Shown: positions 55,026-63,923, counted from the first letter of the stretch. The stretch: DNA of 64,000 bases from Intestinimonas sp. (GCA_022653075.1 JALCSB010000005.1:62001-126000); one strand, 5' to 3'. Notes: generated by a model not told the origin, from the sequence alone. A program made the numbers and translations.

Positions 55026-56003
55026 GTGAAAACTAGAATAACGGAAATGTTGGGCATTGAATACCCGATCCTTTGCGGCGGGTTGTTTGGCTTGTCAGAA
55101 TCGAAGCTTGTTTCTTCGGTCTGCAATGCCGGCGGTCTTGCCTTCCTCTCGTCAAATCATCTGGGGAGCAAAGAAGCGCTGCGGCAGCAAATCAGGCGAA
55201 CAAAAGAGTTAACCAATCGTCCGTTCGGCGTAAATATCTCGCTTTTATCGGAATCAAAGAAGAATCTCACGAATGATTATATCGACGTTATTATGGAAGA
55301 AAACGTTCGGGTGGTTGAAACCGCTGGAAACAATCCCACGCAGTATATCAAGAGACTTAAAGATGAAAATATAACGGTTCTTCACAAGGCGACTACCGCC
55401 AGACACGCGGTAAAAGCGGAGTCTGCGGGGGCCGATGCGATTGTTCTGGTGGGATATGCGGCGGCGGGCCATCCCGGTATGGAGGAAGTGGGACTGTTCG
55501 TAAATCTTCCGGAAACGGTACGGGCAGTCCACGTACCCGTCGTTGCGGCAGGCGGGATCTGCACCGGCGCAGGTATGGCCGGAGCCTTTTTAATGGGAGC
55601 AGAAGCCGTTTTAATGGGTACGGCCTTTGCCGTGACAAAGGAATCCAGTTTCCATGAAAATATAAAAAGAAAACTGATACAGGCTAAATCTACCGATACG
55701 GTTGTCGTATTCAAATCGCTTAGAAACGCGTTCAGATGCTTAAAGAATCATGAGACGGCGAGGATCCTTGAATTGGAACGTCAGCATGCGCCAGCTGAAG
55801 AAATCTTCCGAAATTTAGCATCAGGTGATGCAAAAAAATGTTACCTCGAAGGTGATGCGGACAACATTTTGATTCCAATAGGTCAGGGGATAGGGCTGAT
55901 TGATCACATTGTTTCCTGCAAAGAACTGATTAATGGTATGATGATACAGTATAAAGCTTGTCTAAAAAATCTGAAAGATCCGGGACTCGGGAATGAGGAC
56001 TAA
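55026..56003 (+). CDS. Nitronate monooxygenase/FabK-like FMN-dependent TIM-barrel enzyme
   Basis: 325-residue member of the NPD/FabK flavoenzyme family. Features are the N-terminal MLGIEYPILCGGLFG, GVNISLLS (~65), the flavin region ADAIVLVGYAAAGHPG (~138) and AAGGICTGAGMAGAFLMGAEAVLMGT (shortened here to its Gly-rich FMN-phosphate site, ~175-200). Members oxidise nitronates or reduce enoyl thioesters; within an acyl-CoA cluster an enoyl-CoA reductase-like role is as likely. The GTG start at 55026 has TTGGGGGC upstream; a TTG at 55008 is possible. It is the first gene behind a sigma-54-type promoter. Confidence 0.85.
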   Translation: MKTRITEMLGIEYPILCGGLFGLSESKLVSSVCNAGGLAFLSSNHLGSKEALRQQIRRTKELTNRPFGVNISLLSESKKNLTNDYIDVIMEENVRVVETAGNNPTQYIKRLKDENITVLHKATTARHAVKAESAGADAIVLVGYAAAGHPGMEEVGLFVNLPETVRAVHVPVVAAGGICTGAGMAGAFLMGAEAVLMGTAFAVTKESSFHENIKRKLIQAKSTDTVVVFKSLRNAFRCLKNHETARILELERQHAPAEEIFRNLASGDAKKCYLEGDADNILIPIGQGIGLIDHIVSCKELINGMMIQYKACLKNLKDPGLGNED

Positions 56004-56123
56004 AAACGTTCTGTTTCTAAGGCATGTATACGGATACTGATTCTGGCTTGCGGGTTACCGTAACCATAGGCAAAGCATGCCGGAAATTTCTTTAAAATTG
56101 CAATTAATTGAGAAAGGAAGACG

Positions 56124-57656
56124 ATGATGGAATCATTTACCAGCAACGGGGGTGCCGGTAGAAATTTTTACAAAGCAGATCGGCTGTTCTTTGAGATGTT
56201 TGAGGACACTGTGGCTCGATGTGGCGACAAAACAGCTGTTATTTGGAAAAATGAATCCATTTCCTATCAGAAATTAGATAAAAAATCAACCTTGGTTGCA
56301 CAATGTATTGCGGGCCGGGGCTTGGGCTGTGAAGACGTAATAGGCATAAAACTGGGGCGTACAATCAATGCTATTGTGGCCATGGTGGGCATTTTGAAGG
56401 CCGATGCCGCCTTTTTATTTTTGGATTCTGTTTATCCAAAGGAAAAGCTGCAGTATATGGTGGGAGATTGTAAGTGCGCATTAATTATCACAGAAGAATT
56501 CATGGAAGATCTGGAGAATATGTCTCATGCCGTACCAGAGGCAGTGAGGCCCAAAGACCTGGCGGTTATCATTTATACCTCGGGTTCTACCGGAAATCCC
56601 AAGGGAGTGATGATTGAGCAAAAAAATTTGGCCGCCCTTATCAACAGCTATAATGATTTGGAAATTACGGAAGATGATGTTCTTGGCGCGTTTGCAAACT
56701 TCTGTTTTGTTGCATGTTTAAACGATGTATTTACCCCGTTGGCAATCGGCGCTACGGTGGACATTGTGCTGAGTGAAATCCGTAAGCACATTAAATTATT
56801 GGCACAGTATTACCAGGAGCACAAAATAACCATAACGTATTTACCTCCGCATATGGCGGAAAAATATATGAGCCTGGATGCGGATAATACGACCTTGAAA
56901 ACCCTGATTGTCAGCAGTGAGCCAGCCCGGAATCTGCAAAAGAGGCAGTATAACATAAGGAATGTCTATGCCGCGTCGGAGCTGTGCAATTTCGTTTCCA
57001 GCTACTTAATAACGGAAAAGGCAGGTTCCTATCCGATCGGAAAAATCAAAAAAACGTTAAAATACTATATTCTCGACGACAATCACAATGCCGTCCCCGA
57101 TGGTGAAATCGGTGAATTATGCCTTTCGGGCCCCCAGATTTCCAGAGGGTATCTGAATAATCCGGAGAAGACTGCCGCGCAGTATATTGAAAATCCGTTT
57201 ACCAGGGAGGAGCCGTATCAAACGTTATATAAAACAGGCGACTTGGTTCAAGAGCTTCCGGATGGAAATCTCAAATTTGTATGCCGGAAAGACTGGATGC
57301 TGAAAATAAGAGGATACCGGGTGGAATCCCGCGAAGTTGAACTGGCGATGCAAAGTTATCACGAAATAACGGGGGCGGCTGTAACCGCATACCCGGATGA
57401 TGGCGGAACCAATATACTGTGCGGATATTTCACCGCCGAGCAGGAAATAGAAATAGAGAAATTTAAGGCATTTTTAAAGAGCCGCCTGCCCAATTATATG
57501 GTGCCTTTGAAACTGATACGGATAGATAACTTTCCACGTAATCTTAACGGTAAAATCGATAAGCACCTTTTGCCGGTTCCGGAAGGGCTGCACAGCCTTC
57601 CTTGCCACAATGCACGGCCGAAACTCCCTGTGCTGCAAGGTGCTGATCCCAATTGA
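56124..57656 (+). CDS. Stand-alone AMP-forming adenylation enzyme (NRPS A-domain type)
   Basis: 510-residue ANL-superfamily enzyme. Core motifs are A3 YTSGSTGNPKGV (~151), A7 YKTGDLVQELPDG (~370), A8 KIRGYRVESREVE (~395) and A10 NGKIDK (~477). The usual A5 N-x-Y-G-P-T-E box reads NVYAASELCNF, which is divergent. No carrier or condensation domain is attached. It activates a carboxylic or amino acid as acyl-AMP; the acceptor (CoA or a carrier protein) is not evident. It lies 120 bases after the flavoenzyme and is probably cotranscribed. AAAGGAAG precedes the ATG. Confidence 0.87.
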   Translation: MMESFTSNGGAGRNFYKADRLFFEMFEDTVARCGDKTAVIWKNESISYQKLDKKSTLVAQCIAGRGLGCEDVIGIKLGRTINAIVAMVGILKADAAFLFLDSVYPKEKLQYMVGDCKCALIITEEFMEDLENMSHAVPEAVRPKDLAVIIYTSGSTGNPKGVMIEQKNLAALINSYNDLEITEDDVLGAFANFCFVACLNDVFTPLAIGATVDIVLSEIRKHIKLLAQYYQEHKITITYLPPHMAEKYMSLDADNTTLKTLIVSSEPARNLQKRQYNIRNVYAASELCNFVSSYLITEKAGSYPIGKIKKTLKYYILDDNHNAVPDGEIGELCLSGPQISRGYLNNPEKTAAQYIENPFTREEPYQTLYKTGDLVQELPDGNLKFVCRKDWMLKIRGYRVESREVELAMQSYHEITGAAVTAYPDDGGTNILCGYFTAEQEIEIEKFKAFLKSRLPNYMVPLKLIRIDNFPRNLNGKIDKHLLPVPEGLHSLPCHNARPKLPVLQGADPN

Positions 57657-57863
57657 TTGAAAACAGCAAAACGTCTGCATAGAGAGCGATAAGTCCGGCG
57701 GGCTTTTTCGCTTTCTTCTTTTGGGGGCTAAATAAGGCTCTCAGGACCTTTTTACTCAAATTTTGGCTTTGTTTTATAATCAGCCACGCGCGGTTGCGAT
57801 ACGCCCCTTCATAATTGCCAATGAACTGGCACTTCATCAGTGCCCAGTAAACCAAAACATTTG

Positions 57864-57919
57864 TTGTATACTATATATATACAAGCGGAGACAATTCATT
57901 GGGAAGTTGTATAGTATAC
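57864..57919. repeat. TTGTATA inverted-repeat cluster upstream of the SDR operon
   Basis: TTGTATA-N7-TATACAA (57864-57884), and GTATACTATA (57866-57875) repeated inverted as TATAGTATAC (57910-57919). It is 190-250 bp upstream of the sigma-54-type promoter at 58112, a position suited to an activator-binding enhancer. The remaining 57657-58111 sequence has no supported gene. Confidence 0.5.
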
Positions 57920-58111
57920 ACACATTGACGGGGCTACATGGAATCAAACGGCTGGAGTTTTACCATGGCTCTATAATTTTATTTTTTCCGCTGTGAACAT
58001 GACAAGGATGGCTAGGGCAGATATGGTTTCCACCTTCCAGAACGAGGGGTGCGCACAGGGAGGTAAAACCCTTGTGCGGAATCCAAAAGGGAATATTGAT
58101 TTTGACCATGT

Positions 58112-58127
58112 TGGCACTGATATTGCT
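58112..58127 (+). promoter_or_regulatory. Sigma-54 (-24/-12) promoter of the SDR/CoA-transferase operon
   Basis: TGGCACTGATATTGCT, nearly perfect consensus with GG-N10-GC. The start near 58138 gives a ~74-base leader. Confidence 0.85.
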
Positions 58128-58211
58128 GTATTTTAACTTTGGAAGCGTCAGCAAAGCACAGAAGCAACCGCTGGCAGATAAAAAATAATTTTGATGTGGG
58201 AGGCATTTGTT

Positions 58212-59003
58212 ATGAACCAAAACTCAAAGTTACCATTTCCGATGCCCAATTACGATCTGACGGGAAAAGTCGCGATCGTAACGGGCGGAACCAAAGGGCT
58301 GGGATACGGCGTAGTGATGACATTGGCGCATTTTGGGGCAAAGGTTGTGATTACCAGCAGACATCAAGATGATTGTGATAGGGTCGCAAAGGAAGTTGTC
58401 GACCTGGGCGGAGAAGCCATTGGAATCAAGACGGATGTCCAAATTAAGGATGAAGTAGATGCCCTGGTTAAAAAAACGGTGGAAAAGTACGGTAAGCTGG
58501 ATATGATGGTCAACAACGCGGGCGTGGCTATCACGAAGCCGATACTGAAGATGAGCGAAGCCGAGTATAACACGGTGATGGACTCCAACTTAAGGAGCGT
58601 CTTCTTTGGGTCCGCCGCTGCGGCAAGGGAAATGATCAGGCAGGGCAACGGGGGAAGAATTATTAACATGGCCTCCGTCGGCGGGCTCATCGGTACAAAG
58701 AACATTTCAACATACGGTGCTTCCAAGGCCGCCGTGCTGAACCTGACGAAAGGGATGGCGATGGAGTTCGGGAAATACAATATCACCGTGAATTCGGTTT
58801 GTCCCGGCTATGTTAAGACGGCTTTAAACGCAGAGTTCCTTGATGACCCGGATTATCAGGAGAAAATGTTCAAAAAAATTCCGCTGAAGAGATGGGGCAA
58901 AGTGGAAGAAGTCGCGGCCATCGTGCTGTTCCTCGCCTCAGATTTTTCCGGAATCATAACCGGCTCCTATATCGTGGCTGACATGGGAACGACCTGCGGC
59001 TAA
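58212..59003 (+). CDS. Short-chain dehydrogenase/reductase
   Basis: 263-residue classical SDR. Cofactor motif TGGTKGLGYG (~21-30), NNAG (~98), catalytic Ser in MASVGGL (~149) and YGASK (~163-167). The end (FLASDFSGIITGSYIVADMG) is that of 3-oxoacyl-reductase-like SDRs. It would oxidise or reduce a hydroxyl/keto group on a pathway intermediate. I start at 58212 (MNQNSKLPF), since GGGAGG lies upstream; the earlier Met at 58191 has no signal. First gene of a four-gene operon. Confidence 0.9.
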   Translation: MNQNSKLPFPMPNYDLTGKVAIVTGGTKGLGYGVVMTLAHFGAKVVITSRHQDDCDRVAKEVVDLGGEAIGIKTDVQIKDEVDALVKKTVEKYGKLDMMVNNAGVAITKPILKMSEAEYNTVMDSNLRSVFFGSAAAAREMIRQGNGGRIINMASVGGLIGTKNISTYGASKAAVLNLTKGMAMEFGKYNITVNSVCPGYVKTALNAEFLDDPDYQEKMFKKIPLKRWGKVEEVAAIVLFLASDFSGIITGSYIVADMGTTCG

Positions 59004-59055
59004 GCAGTAGGTACATTAAATTAACATTTCATGTAATGCAAGGAGGAATCCATCT

Positions 59056-60342
59056 GTGAACCGATGGGAAAAAATTGAGCGCAAACCTGCCCCGCTGCTA
59101 ATTCCGAAGTTTGGTCCCCTTAGCGGAATCAGGGTTTTACTAAACGGTACGGTGGTGGCCGCGCCATTTTGCGCAACGATGATGAGTGATTTTGGAGCCG
59201 AAGTTATCGCGCTGGAACGTCCAAAAGTGGGAGGCGATCCGGCAAGGCACCAGAAGCCGCAGATTGCAAATGGAGACAAGTCGATCAGTGGAGCATGGAT
59301 GCAGAACTCGAGAAACAAATTGAGCTTTTCACTGGAGACCAATCTGAATATTCCGGAATCAAAAGAGATTTTTTTGTCGCTGATTAAAAATTCCGATGTC
59401 TGGATTGAAAATATGGTATGGATCAACAAATTGGGCATCAGCGACGAATTGCTGCTGGAGGTCAATCCCCGCTTGGTGATCTGTCATATCAGCGGTTATG
59501 GGACGACCGGTTTCGGCGGGGAAGAAAAGCAGATCAATCGGCCGGGGTATGACCCGCTCGGACAAGCCGAATCCGGATGGGGCCTGCTACAGGGCTGGCC
59601 CGACCGCGAACCTTACTATGCCCAGCAATACATAGGTGATTACCTGAATGGATTGTTTGCGGTCAATGGCATTTTAATGGCTTACATGAATGCGCAGAAA
59701 ACCGGCAAGGGGCAGAGCATTGACGTCAGCCTTACCGAGGGCTGGATGAGAGTGATGGACGACAACTTTACGCTCTGGACGGAAAAGAAGATTTTGAAAA
59801 AGAGGCAGGGGATTAAACAGACGACATATCAGCCTGGTGGTATCTTCCCGACGAAAGACGGAAAATATATTAATCTGGGGTCTTATGGAAAATCTGCGTA
59901 TAACAAGGTCCTCAAGGGATTCGGTATCGACACCGAAAAATTCAGCTATGAAAAAGCGGGAGGCAGTGCGGAGGCTGTAGCCAGTCCCCTTGGGAGAGAA
60001 CTGGACGCCACTTTCCAGAAGTTCTTTATGGAACACACCGCAAGCGAAGCGCTTGACATTTGCATTGAAAATAAAATCGGGGCTGCCGTGGTAAGAGATG
60101 CCGGAGACGTTTATGAGCAGCCGCATTGGCATGAGAGAGGCGACTGGATCAAATATACGGACCAAACTCTCAATAAGGAGATCACGGCCTTTGGATTTGT
60201 GCCTAAAATGTCGGAAACGCCGGGACAGATCTGGCGCGGGGCGCCGAAGCTGGGGCAGGATACCGAAAGGATACTTTCTGATCTGTTGGATTACAACGGG
60301 GATGAGATCGCGTCGCTCAAGGGCAAGGGAGTCATTGACTGA
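59056..60342 (+). CDS. Family III CoA-transferase (CaiB/BaiF type)
   Basis: 428-residue CoA-transferase that moves CoA between carboxylates. The N-terminal part has GIRVLLNGTVVAAPFCATMM and DFGAEVIALERP (~50). The middle has NPRLVICHISGYGTTG and GYDPLGQAESG, containing the likely catalytic Asp (~171). GTG start with AAGGAGG 10 bases upstream. It resembles L-carnitine/bile-acid CoA-transferases, but the substrate cannot be read from sequence. It is probably the entry step that makes acyl-CoA for the dehydrogenases and the AbfD-type dehydratase. Confidence 0.9.
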   Translation: MNRWEKIERKPAPLLIPKFGPLSGIRVLLNGTVVAAPFCATMMSDFGAEVIALERPKVGGDPARHQKPQIANGDKSISGAWMQNSRNKLSFSLETNLNIPESKEIFLSLIKNSDVWIENMVWINKLGISDELLLEVNPRLVICHISGYGTTGFGGEEKQINRPGYDPLGQAESGWGLLQGWPDREPYYAQQYIGDYLNGLFAVNGILMAYMNAQKTGKGQSIDVSLTEGWMRVMDDNFTLWTEKKILKKRQGIKQTTYQPGGIFPTKDGKYINLGSYGKSAYNKVLKGFGIDTEKFSYEKAGGSAEAVASPLGRELDATFQKFFMEHTASEALDICIENKIGAAVVRDAGDVYEQPHWHERGDWIKYTDQTLNKEITAFGFVPKMSETPGQIWRGAPKLGQDTERILSDLLDYNGDEIASLKGKGVID

Positions 60343-60381
60343 AACATGTAAAAACATGTAAATTAGAATGGAGGGATTCAA

Positions 60382-61206
60382 ATGGGAAAACTCACCGGTA
60401 AAAATGCAATTGTCACAGGAGCCGCTAGAGGGCTGGGAAGAGAATATGCGCTGCGTCTTGCCTCTTTAGGTGCAAATGTGGGCGTTATTGACATTAACCT
60501 GAAGTCTTTTGAAGAGTATCAGGCAGAAAAGGCTCTGCTGACCGCCGATACGGTCATGGATGAGATCCGAGCTCTGGGGGTAAAGTCGGAAGGCGCCACA
60601 GCGGATATCTCAAACCGTGAACAGGTTTTTGCGGCCGTGGAAGAAATTTCTAAAAAGCTGGGGGATGTCTCCATTCTAGTTTGCAACGCTGGCGGCGGCA
60701 TGGGGCCGATGGATGGAAACAAAGCTTCACAACTGAACTGGGACCAGTTCCACGCTGTTGTGGCAAGAAATTTCTTCGGAACCGTATATACCTGTAACGC
60801 TGTTGCGCCGATGATGAAAAAGAACCATTACGGTAAGATTGTAAACGTAGCCTCCGTAGGTGGTCTGGCCTCGAACAGCGACGGTAGCTATGCACACTAT
60901 GCTTCGTCGAAAGCCGCCATTATCCAGTACACCAAGCTGCTGGCGCAGGAGCTTGGTCCATACAACATTACCTGCAATGTGGTGGCGCCTGGCTTTATTT
61001 CCACCGCCAGATTGGTTGCAGGATATAAATCCGTGGGCGAGGAGAAATTCACCAGAAATATTGCGATGGGCAGATTCGGTACCACGGAGGACTGCGCCAA
61101 CGCTGTGGAATTTCTGACAACGGATCTATCTTCGTATGTCAGTGGGACCGTCCTTGAAGTGACGGGCGGCACAGTAGGGCGCATTCTGATGAATCAGAAG
61201 TACTAA
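60382..61206 (+). CDS. Short-chain dehydrogenase/reductase
   Basis: 274-residue SDR with TGAARGLGREYA (~12), CNAGGG (~99), Ser in VASVGGLASNS (~157) and the catalytic YASSK (~173-177). It has an insertion after beta-2 (DINLKSFEEYQAEKALLTADT) compared with the SDR at 58212, and the two are clearly not recent duplicates. It probably acts on a hydroxy/oxo group of the same pathway. ATGGAGGG ribosome-binding site; 40 bases after the CoA-transferase. Confidence 0.9.
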   Translation: MGKLTGKNAIVTGAARGLGREYALRLASLGANVGVIDINLKSFEEYQAEKALLTADTVMDEIRALGVKSEGATADISNREQVFAAVEEISKKLGDVSILVCNAGGGMGPMDGNKASQLNWDQFHAVVARNFFGTVYTCNAVAPMMKKNHYGKIVNVASVGGLASNSDGSYAHYASSKAAIIQYTKLLAQELGPYNITCNVVAPGFISTARLVAGYKSVGEEKFTRNIAMGRFGTTEDCANAVEFLTTDLSSYVSGTVLEVTGGTVGRILMNQKY

Positions 61207-61253
61207 GCCGAGTCGATGCTGTTTAAAAGGGCAAGAAGAAGGAGGAAATTACA

Positions 61254-62201
61254 TTGAGCGACTGGAATGTTTTAATGGTTGGCGCGGGTACCATGGGGCG
61301 CGGGATTGCAGAGGTGTTTGCTGCGAAAGGGATCGAAATTACCCTATACGATGCTTTCCCCGAGCAGCTGAAAAAGGCCAAGGAAATGATTCAGGCGGAT
61401 ATGAAATACTATGAGCAAGAACATATCGTTTCGCCGGAAGAGGTTAAAAATACTGAGAAATTCATTTCTTACGAAGAGAATTTGGATAAGGCATGCTCCA
61501 AAATAAATCTGGTTATTGAAGCGGTGTTTGAAGATAAAGACATTAAGCGGGACACCTTCAATAAACTAGACAGTCTATGCGCACCGGACTGTATTTTCTG
61601 CAGCAATACTTCTGCGTCTAATATTTTTGAAATTGCGCAGATCCGCAATCCGGAGCGCTTGCTGATTACGCACTTTTTCAATCCGCCGTATGTCATGCCG
61701 CTGATAGAGCTTGTAATGGGGCCGAAAACATCAACCGCAGTTGTTGAAAAAGTGAAAGACTTGCTCACTTCTCTGGGTAAGGAACCTGCCGTAATTAAAC
61801 GGTATATCCCCGGTTTTATCGTGAACCGTCTGGATAATGTCCTCTGCAGAGAGATCGGTTATATGATAACGCAGGGATGGACAACGGCCGAGGACGTAGA
61901 ACGTGCCATCCGATATACAAGCGGAACCAGATACTCATTTGAAGGGCCGCTTTCGCTTCACGACGTGGTGGGATGGGACTTGACAACCACGGTTTCAAAA
62001 AATATCTATCAAACACTGTGCAATGATACCGACTGCGACCGGCTTGGCACGGAGCTGATAAAAGAGGGCCGCTTGGGCATTAAGACACAGAAAGGCTGCT
62101 ATGACTATAAAGGAATCAATACGCAGGAGTTCATGAACAAACGCTCCCATAAAATTATTAAGATGCTGAAAGCAATTCGCACGCTGGACGATCCGGAATA
62201 A
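61254..62201 (+). CDS. 3-hydroxyacyl-CoA dehydrogenase
   Basis: 315-residue NAD-dependent 3-hydroxyacyl-CoA (hydroxybutyryl-CoA-type) dehydrogenase. Rossmann motif VGAGTMGRGIAEVFA (~8-22), the conserved ASNTSASNIFEIA-like segment (SNTSASNIF, ~119), HFFNPPYVMPLIE (~140) and the C-terminal domain with PGFIVNRL (~184). TTG start at 61254 supported by GGAGGAAATT. It oxidises the beta-hydroxy group of an acyl-CoA. Last gene of the sigma-54-type operon, followed by a hairpin terminator. Confidence 0.92.
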   Translation: MSDWNVLMVGAGTMGRGIAEVFAAKGIEITLYDAFPEQLKKAKEMIQADMKYYEQEHIVSPEEVKNTEKFISYEENLDKACSKINLVIEAVFEDKDIKRDTFNKLDSLCAPDCIFCSNTSASNIFEIAQIRNPERLLITHFFNPPYVMPLIELVMGPKTSTAVVEKVKDLLTSLGKEPAVIKRYIPGFIVNRLDNVLCREIGYMITQGWTTAEDVERAIRYTSGTRYSFEGPLSLHDVVGWDLTTTVSKNIYQTLCNDTDCDRLGTELIKEGRLGIKTQKGCYDYKGINTQEFMNKRSHKIIKMLKAIRTLDDPE

Positions 62202-62294
62202 ATAATCCCCTTCCACTACGGTGCATGTTTTTTCTGTTACAGTAATTTTTGTGTCGATAATTAGCAGAACCAGAAAGTACGTAGACTAACCTGC

Positions 62295-62329
62295 AAAGGC
62301 GTCTCAAATAAACCATTTGAGACGCCTTT
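62295..62329 (+). terminator. Hairpin terminator after the hydroxyacyl-CoA dehydrogenase gene
   Basis: A perfect 15-bp stem (62295-62309 / 62315-62329), loop AAACC, T-rich only at the stem base (CCTTT). It separates the operon from the acyl-CoA dehydrogenase gene. The rest of the 292-base gap has no gene. Confidence 0.75.
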
Positions 62330-62493
62330 GGACACTCTTGGCAGAGTATGGCTGGAGGCAGCTTACCCCCACACAATCCATAGGACACAGGAACGACAAA
62401 AATAAAAGATACGATTTATACCGCCGAAGCAAATTGGACTAAGTTTGCTTTGGATGATGTTAATTAAAAACAAACGTAAAAGGAGAGAACATA

Positions 62494-63633
62494 ATGCAAG
62501 ACTTCATTCTTACCGATGAACAGCAGGATCTTGTTGCATTTGCAAAGGATTTTGCAGAAAAAGAACTGAAACCCGTCGTTGCCGAATGCGACCGCAAAGG
62601 CGAATTCCCCATGGAGGTTTATAAAAAGTTCTATGAAGCCGGGTTTTCCACGATGTTTGTCCCTGAAAAGTACGGTGGAACTGGCGCCAGCTCCATGGAC
62701 CTTGTATTGATTAACGAGCAGTTCGCAAAAGTCGATGCCGGCTTTATCGTCAGCGCGACCACGGCCGAGTTTGGCGTTACCCCTCTTCGTATTGCCGGAA
62801 CGGAGGAGCAAGTTGCCTACTACATGGACCGTGTCATGCAGGGGCAATTGGGGGCCTTTTGCCTGACGGAACCGGGTGCGGGTTCCGATGCTGCCGCAAC
62901 CCGTACAACCGCCGTTCGTGATGGGGATGATTACATCATCGACGGCCGCAAATGCTTTATTACCAGCGGCGGTATTGCCGATATGTATACGGTGTTTGCA
63001 ACACTGGACCGCTCAAAGGGTGCAAAGGGAATCACTTGCTTTTTGGTGGAACGTGAGCGCGAGGGCGTCAGCGTGGGTAAAGACGAGGATAAAATGGGCT
63101 TGCGCCTGTCCAACACCGCAGACGTGGTTTTTGACAACGTCCGTATTCCCGCTAAAAACCGCATCGGAGCGGAGGGGGAAGGATTCAAGATCGCTATGAA
63201 GAGCTTGGATCGCAGCCGCGGTGTTAATTCTTACGGATGCTTGGGCATCGCGGAACACGCGATTGAAGAAGCTGTTGCTTATGCAAAACAGCGCGTCACG
63301 TTCGGACATCCTATCATTAAAAACCAGGGATTGCAGTGGATGTTGGCCGACATGCAGATTCAGTGTACGGCAGCCCGTTCGCTCCTGTACCGCTGTGCCG
63401 AAATGATTGACAAAACCGGTAAATATGACACGGAGCTTGGCTCTATTACCAAAACTTTTGTCAGCGATATGTGCATGAAGGTTACAACAGACGCGGTCCA
63501 AATTTTGGGCGGCTATGGCTACAGCCGCGAATATCCGGTTGAAAAATTAATGCGTGACGCTAAAATATTCCAGATTTTTGAAGGGACCAATCAGATTCAG
63601 CGTATGGTCATTGGCGGTCAAATGTCGCGGTAA
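62494..63633 (+). CDS. Acyl-CoA dehydrogenase
   Basis: 379-residue FAD-dependent acyl-CoA dehydrogenase of short-chain type. Signature 1 CLTEPGAGSDAAATRT (~127-142), substrate loop CFITSGGIADMYTVFA, and the late signature QILGGYGYSREYPVEKLMRD. The catalytic Glu lies in FEGTNQIQ (~365). It introduces or, with low-potential donors, reduces an alpha-beta double bond. No etfAB genes lie adjacent in the window. AAAGGAGAG stands before the ATG. Confidence 0.94.
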   Translation: MQDFILTDEQQDLVAFAKDFAEKELKPVVAECDRKGEFPMEVYKKFYEAGFSTMFVPEKYGGTGASSMDLVLINEQFAKVDAGFIVSATTAEFGVTPLRIAGTEEQVAYYMDRVMQGQLGAFCLTEPGAGSDAAATRTTAVRDGDDYIIDGRKCFITSGGIADMYTVFATLDRSKGAKGITCFLVEREREGVSVGKDEDKMGLRLSNTADVVFDNVRIPAKNRIGAEGEGFKIAMKSLDRSRGVNSYGCLGIAEHAIEEAVAYAKQRVTFGHPIIKNQGLQWMLADMQIQCTAARSLLYRCAEMIDKTGKYDTELGSITKTFVSDMCMKVTTDAVQILGGYGYSREYPVEKLMRDAKIFQIFEGTNQIQRMVIGGQMSR

Positions 63634-63654
63634 AATTTTACTTAATAAAAAAAT

Positions 63655-63698
63655 CTATGGCCACCGGAGCTTTAGGACAGCTTCCAGGTGGCCATAGT
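63655..63698. terminator. Hairpin after the acyl-CoA dehydrogenase gene
   Basis: CTATGGCCACC (63655-63665) pairs with GGTGGCCATAG (63688-63698), extended inside by GGA/TCC and AGCT pairing. The T-run is on the minus-strand side (seven A at 63647-63653), so termination is better in that direction. Confidence 0.65.
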
Positions 63699-63752
63699 CA
63701 TGGATTTAACTCAGGTATGACATTTGTTTGCCGGGGGTGAAAAGCCCCGCGA

Positions 63753-63896
63753 GTCGGTCACTGTGGAGCCGCTTTTGGGGATAAGTCAGAGTACCTGAAG
63801 GCTGTCAGCGTTACTGCCGGAACGGGATTTCCCGATGTGGGTGGAGATGCGTGGTATACCGGCGCCGCGCGCTGGGCCAGCAAAAACGGAATTTGA
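63753..63896 (+). pseudogene. Remnant of an SLH-domain protein
   Basis: A stop-to-stop frame of 48 residues without a start codon. It reads FPDVGGDAWYTGAARWASKN before its stop, a good match to an SLH repeat (compare FTDVADGEFYTDAVVWATEN in the large SLH protein of this window). Preceding residues (GDKSEYLKAV) are not recognisable. It is a decayed end of a surface-protein gene. Confidence 0.6.
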
Positions 63897-63923
63897 CCAG
63901 TACCTGAAACAAGAACCGGACAG

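Noticed and set aside
57544-57855. Minus-strand frame of 103 codons overlapping the end of the adenylation enzyme gene
   Set aside because: No ribosome-binding site, antisense overlap with a real gene, and no family recognised; possibly a decayed fragment but not supportable.
62435-62449. Sigma-54-like TGGACTAAGTTTGCT upstream of the acyl-CoA dehydrogenase
   Set aside because: GG and GC are separated by 9 rather than 10 bases and the -24 box is poor, so it was not counted with the four good sites.
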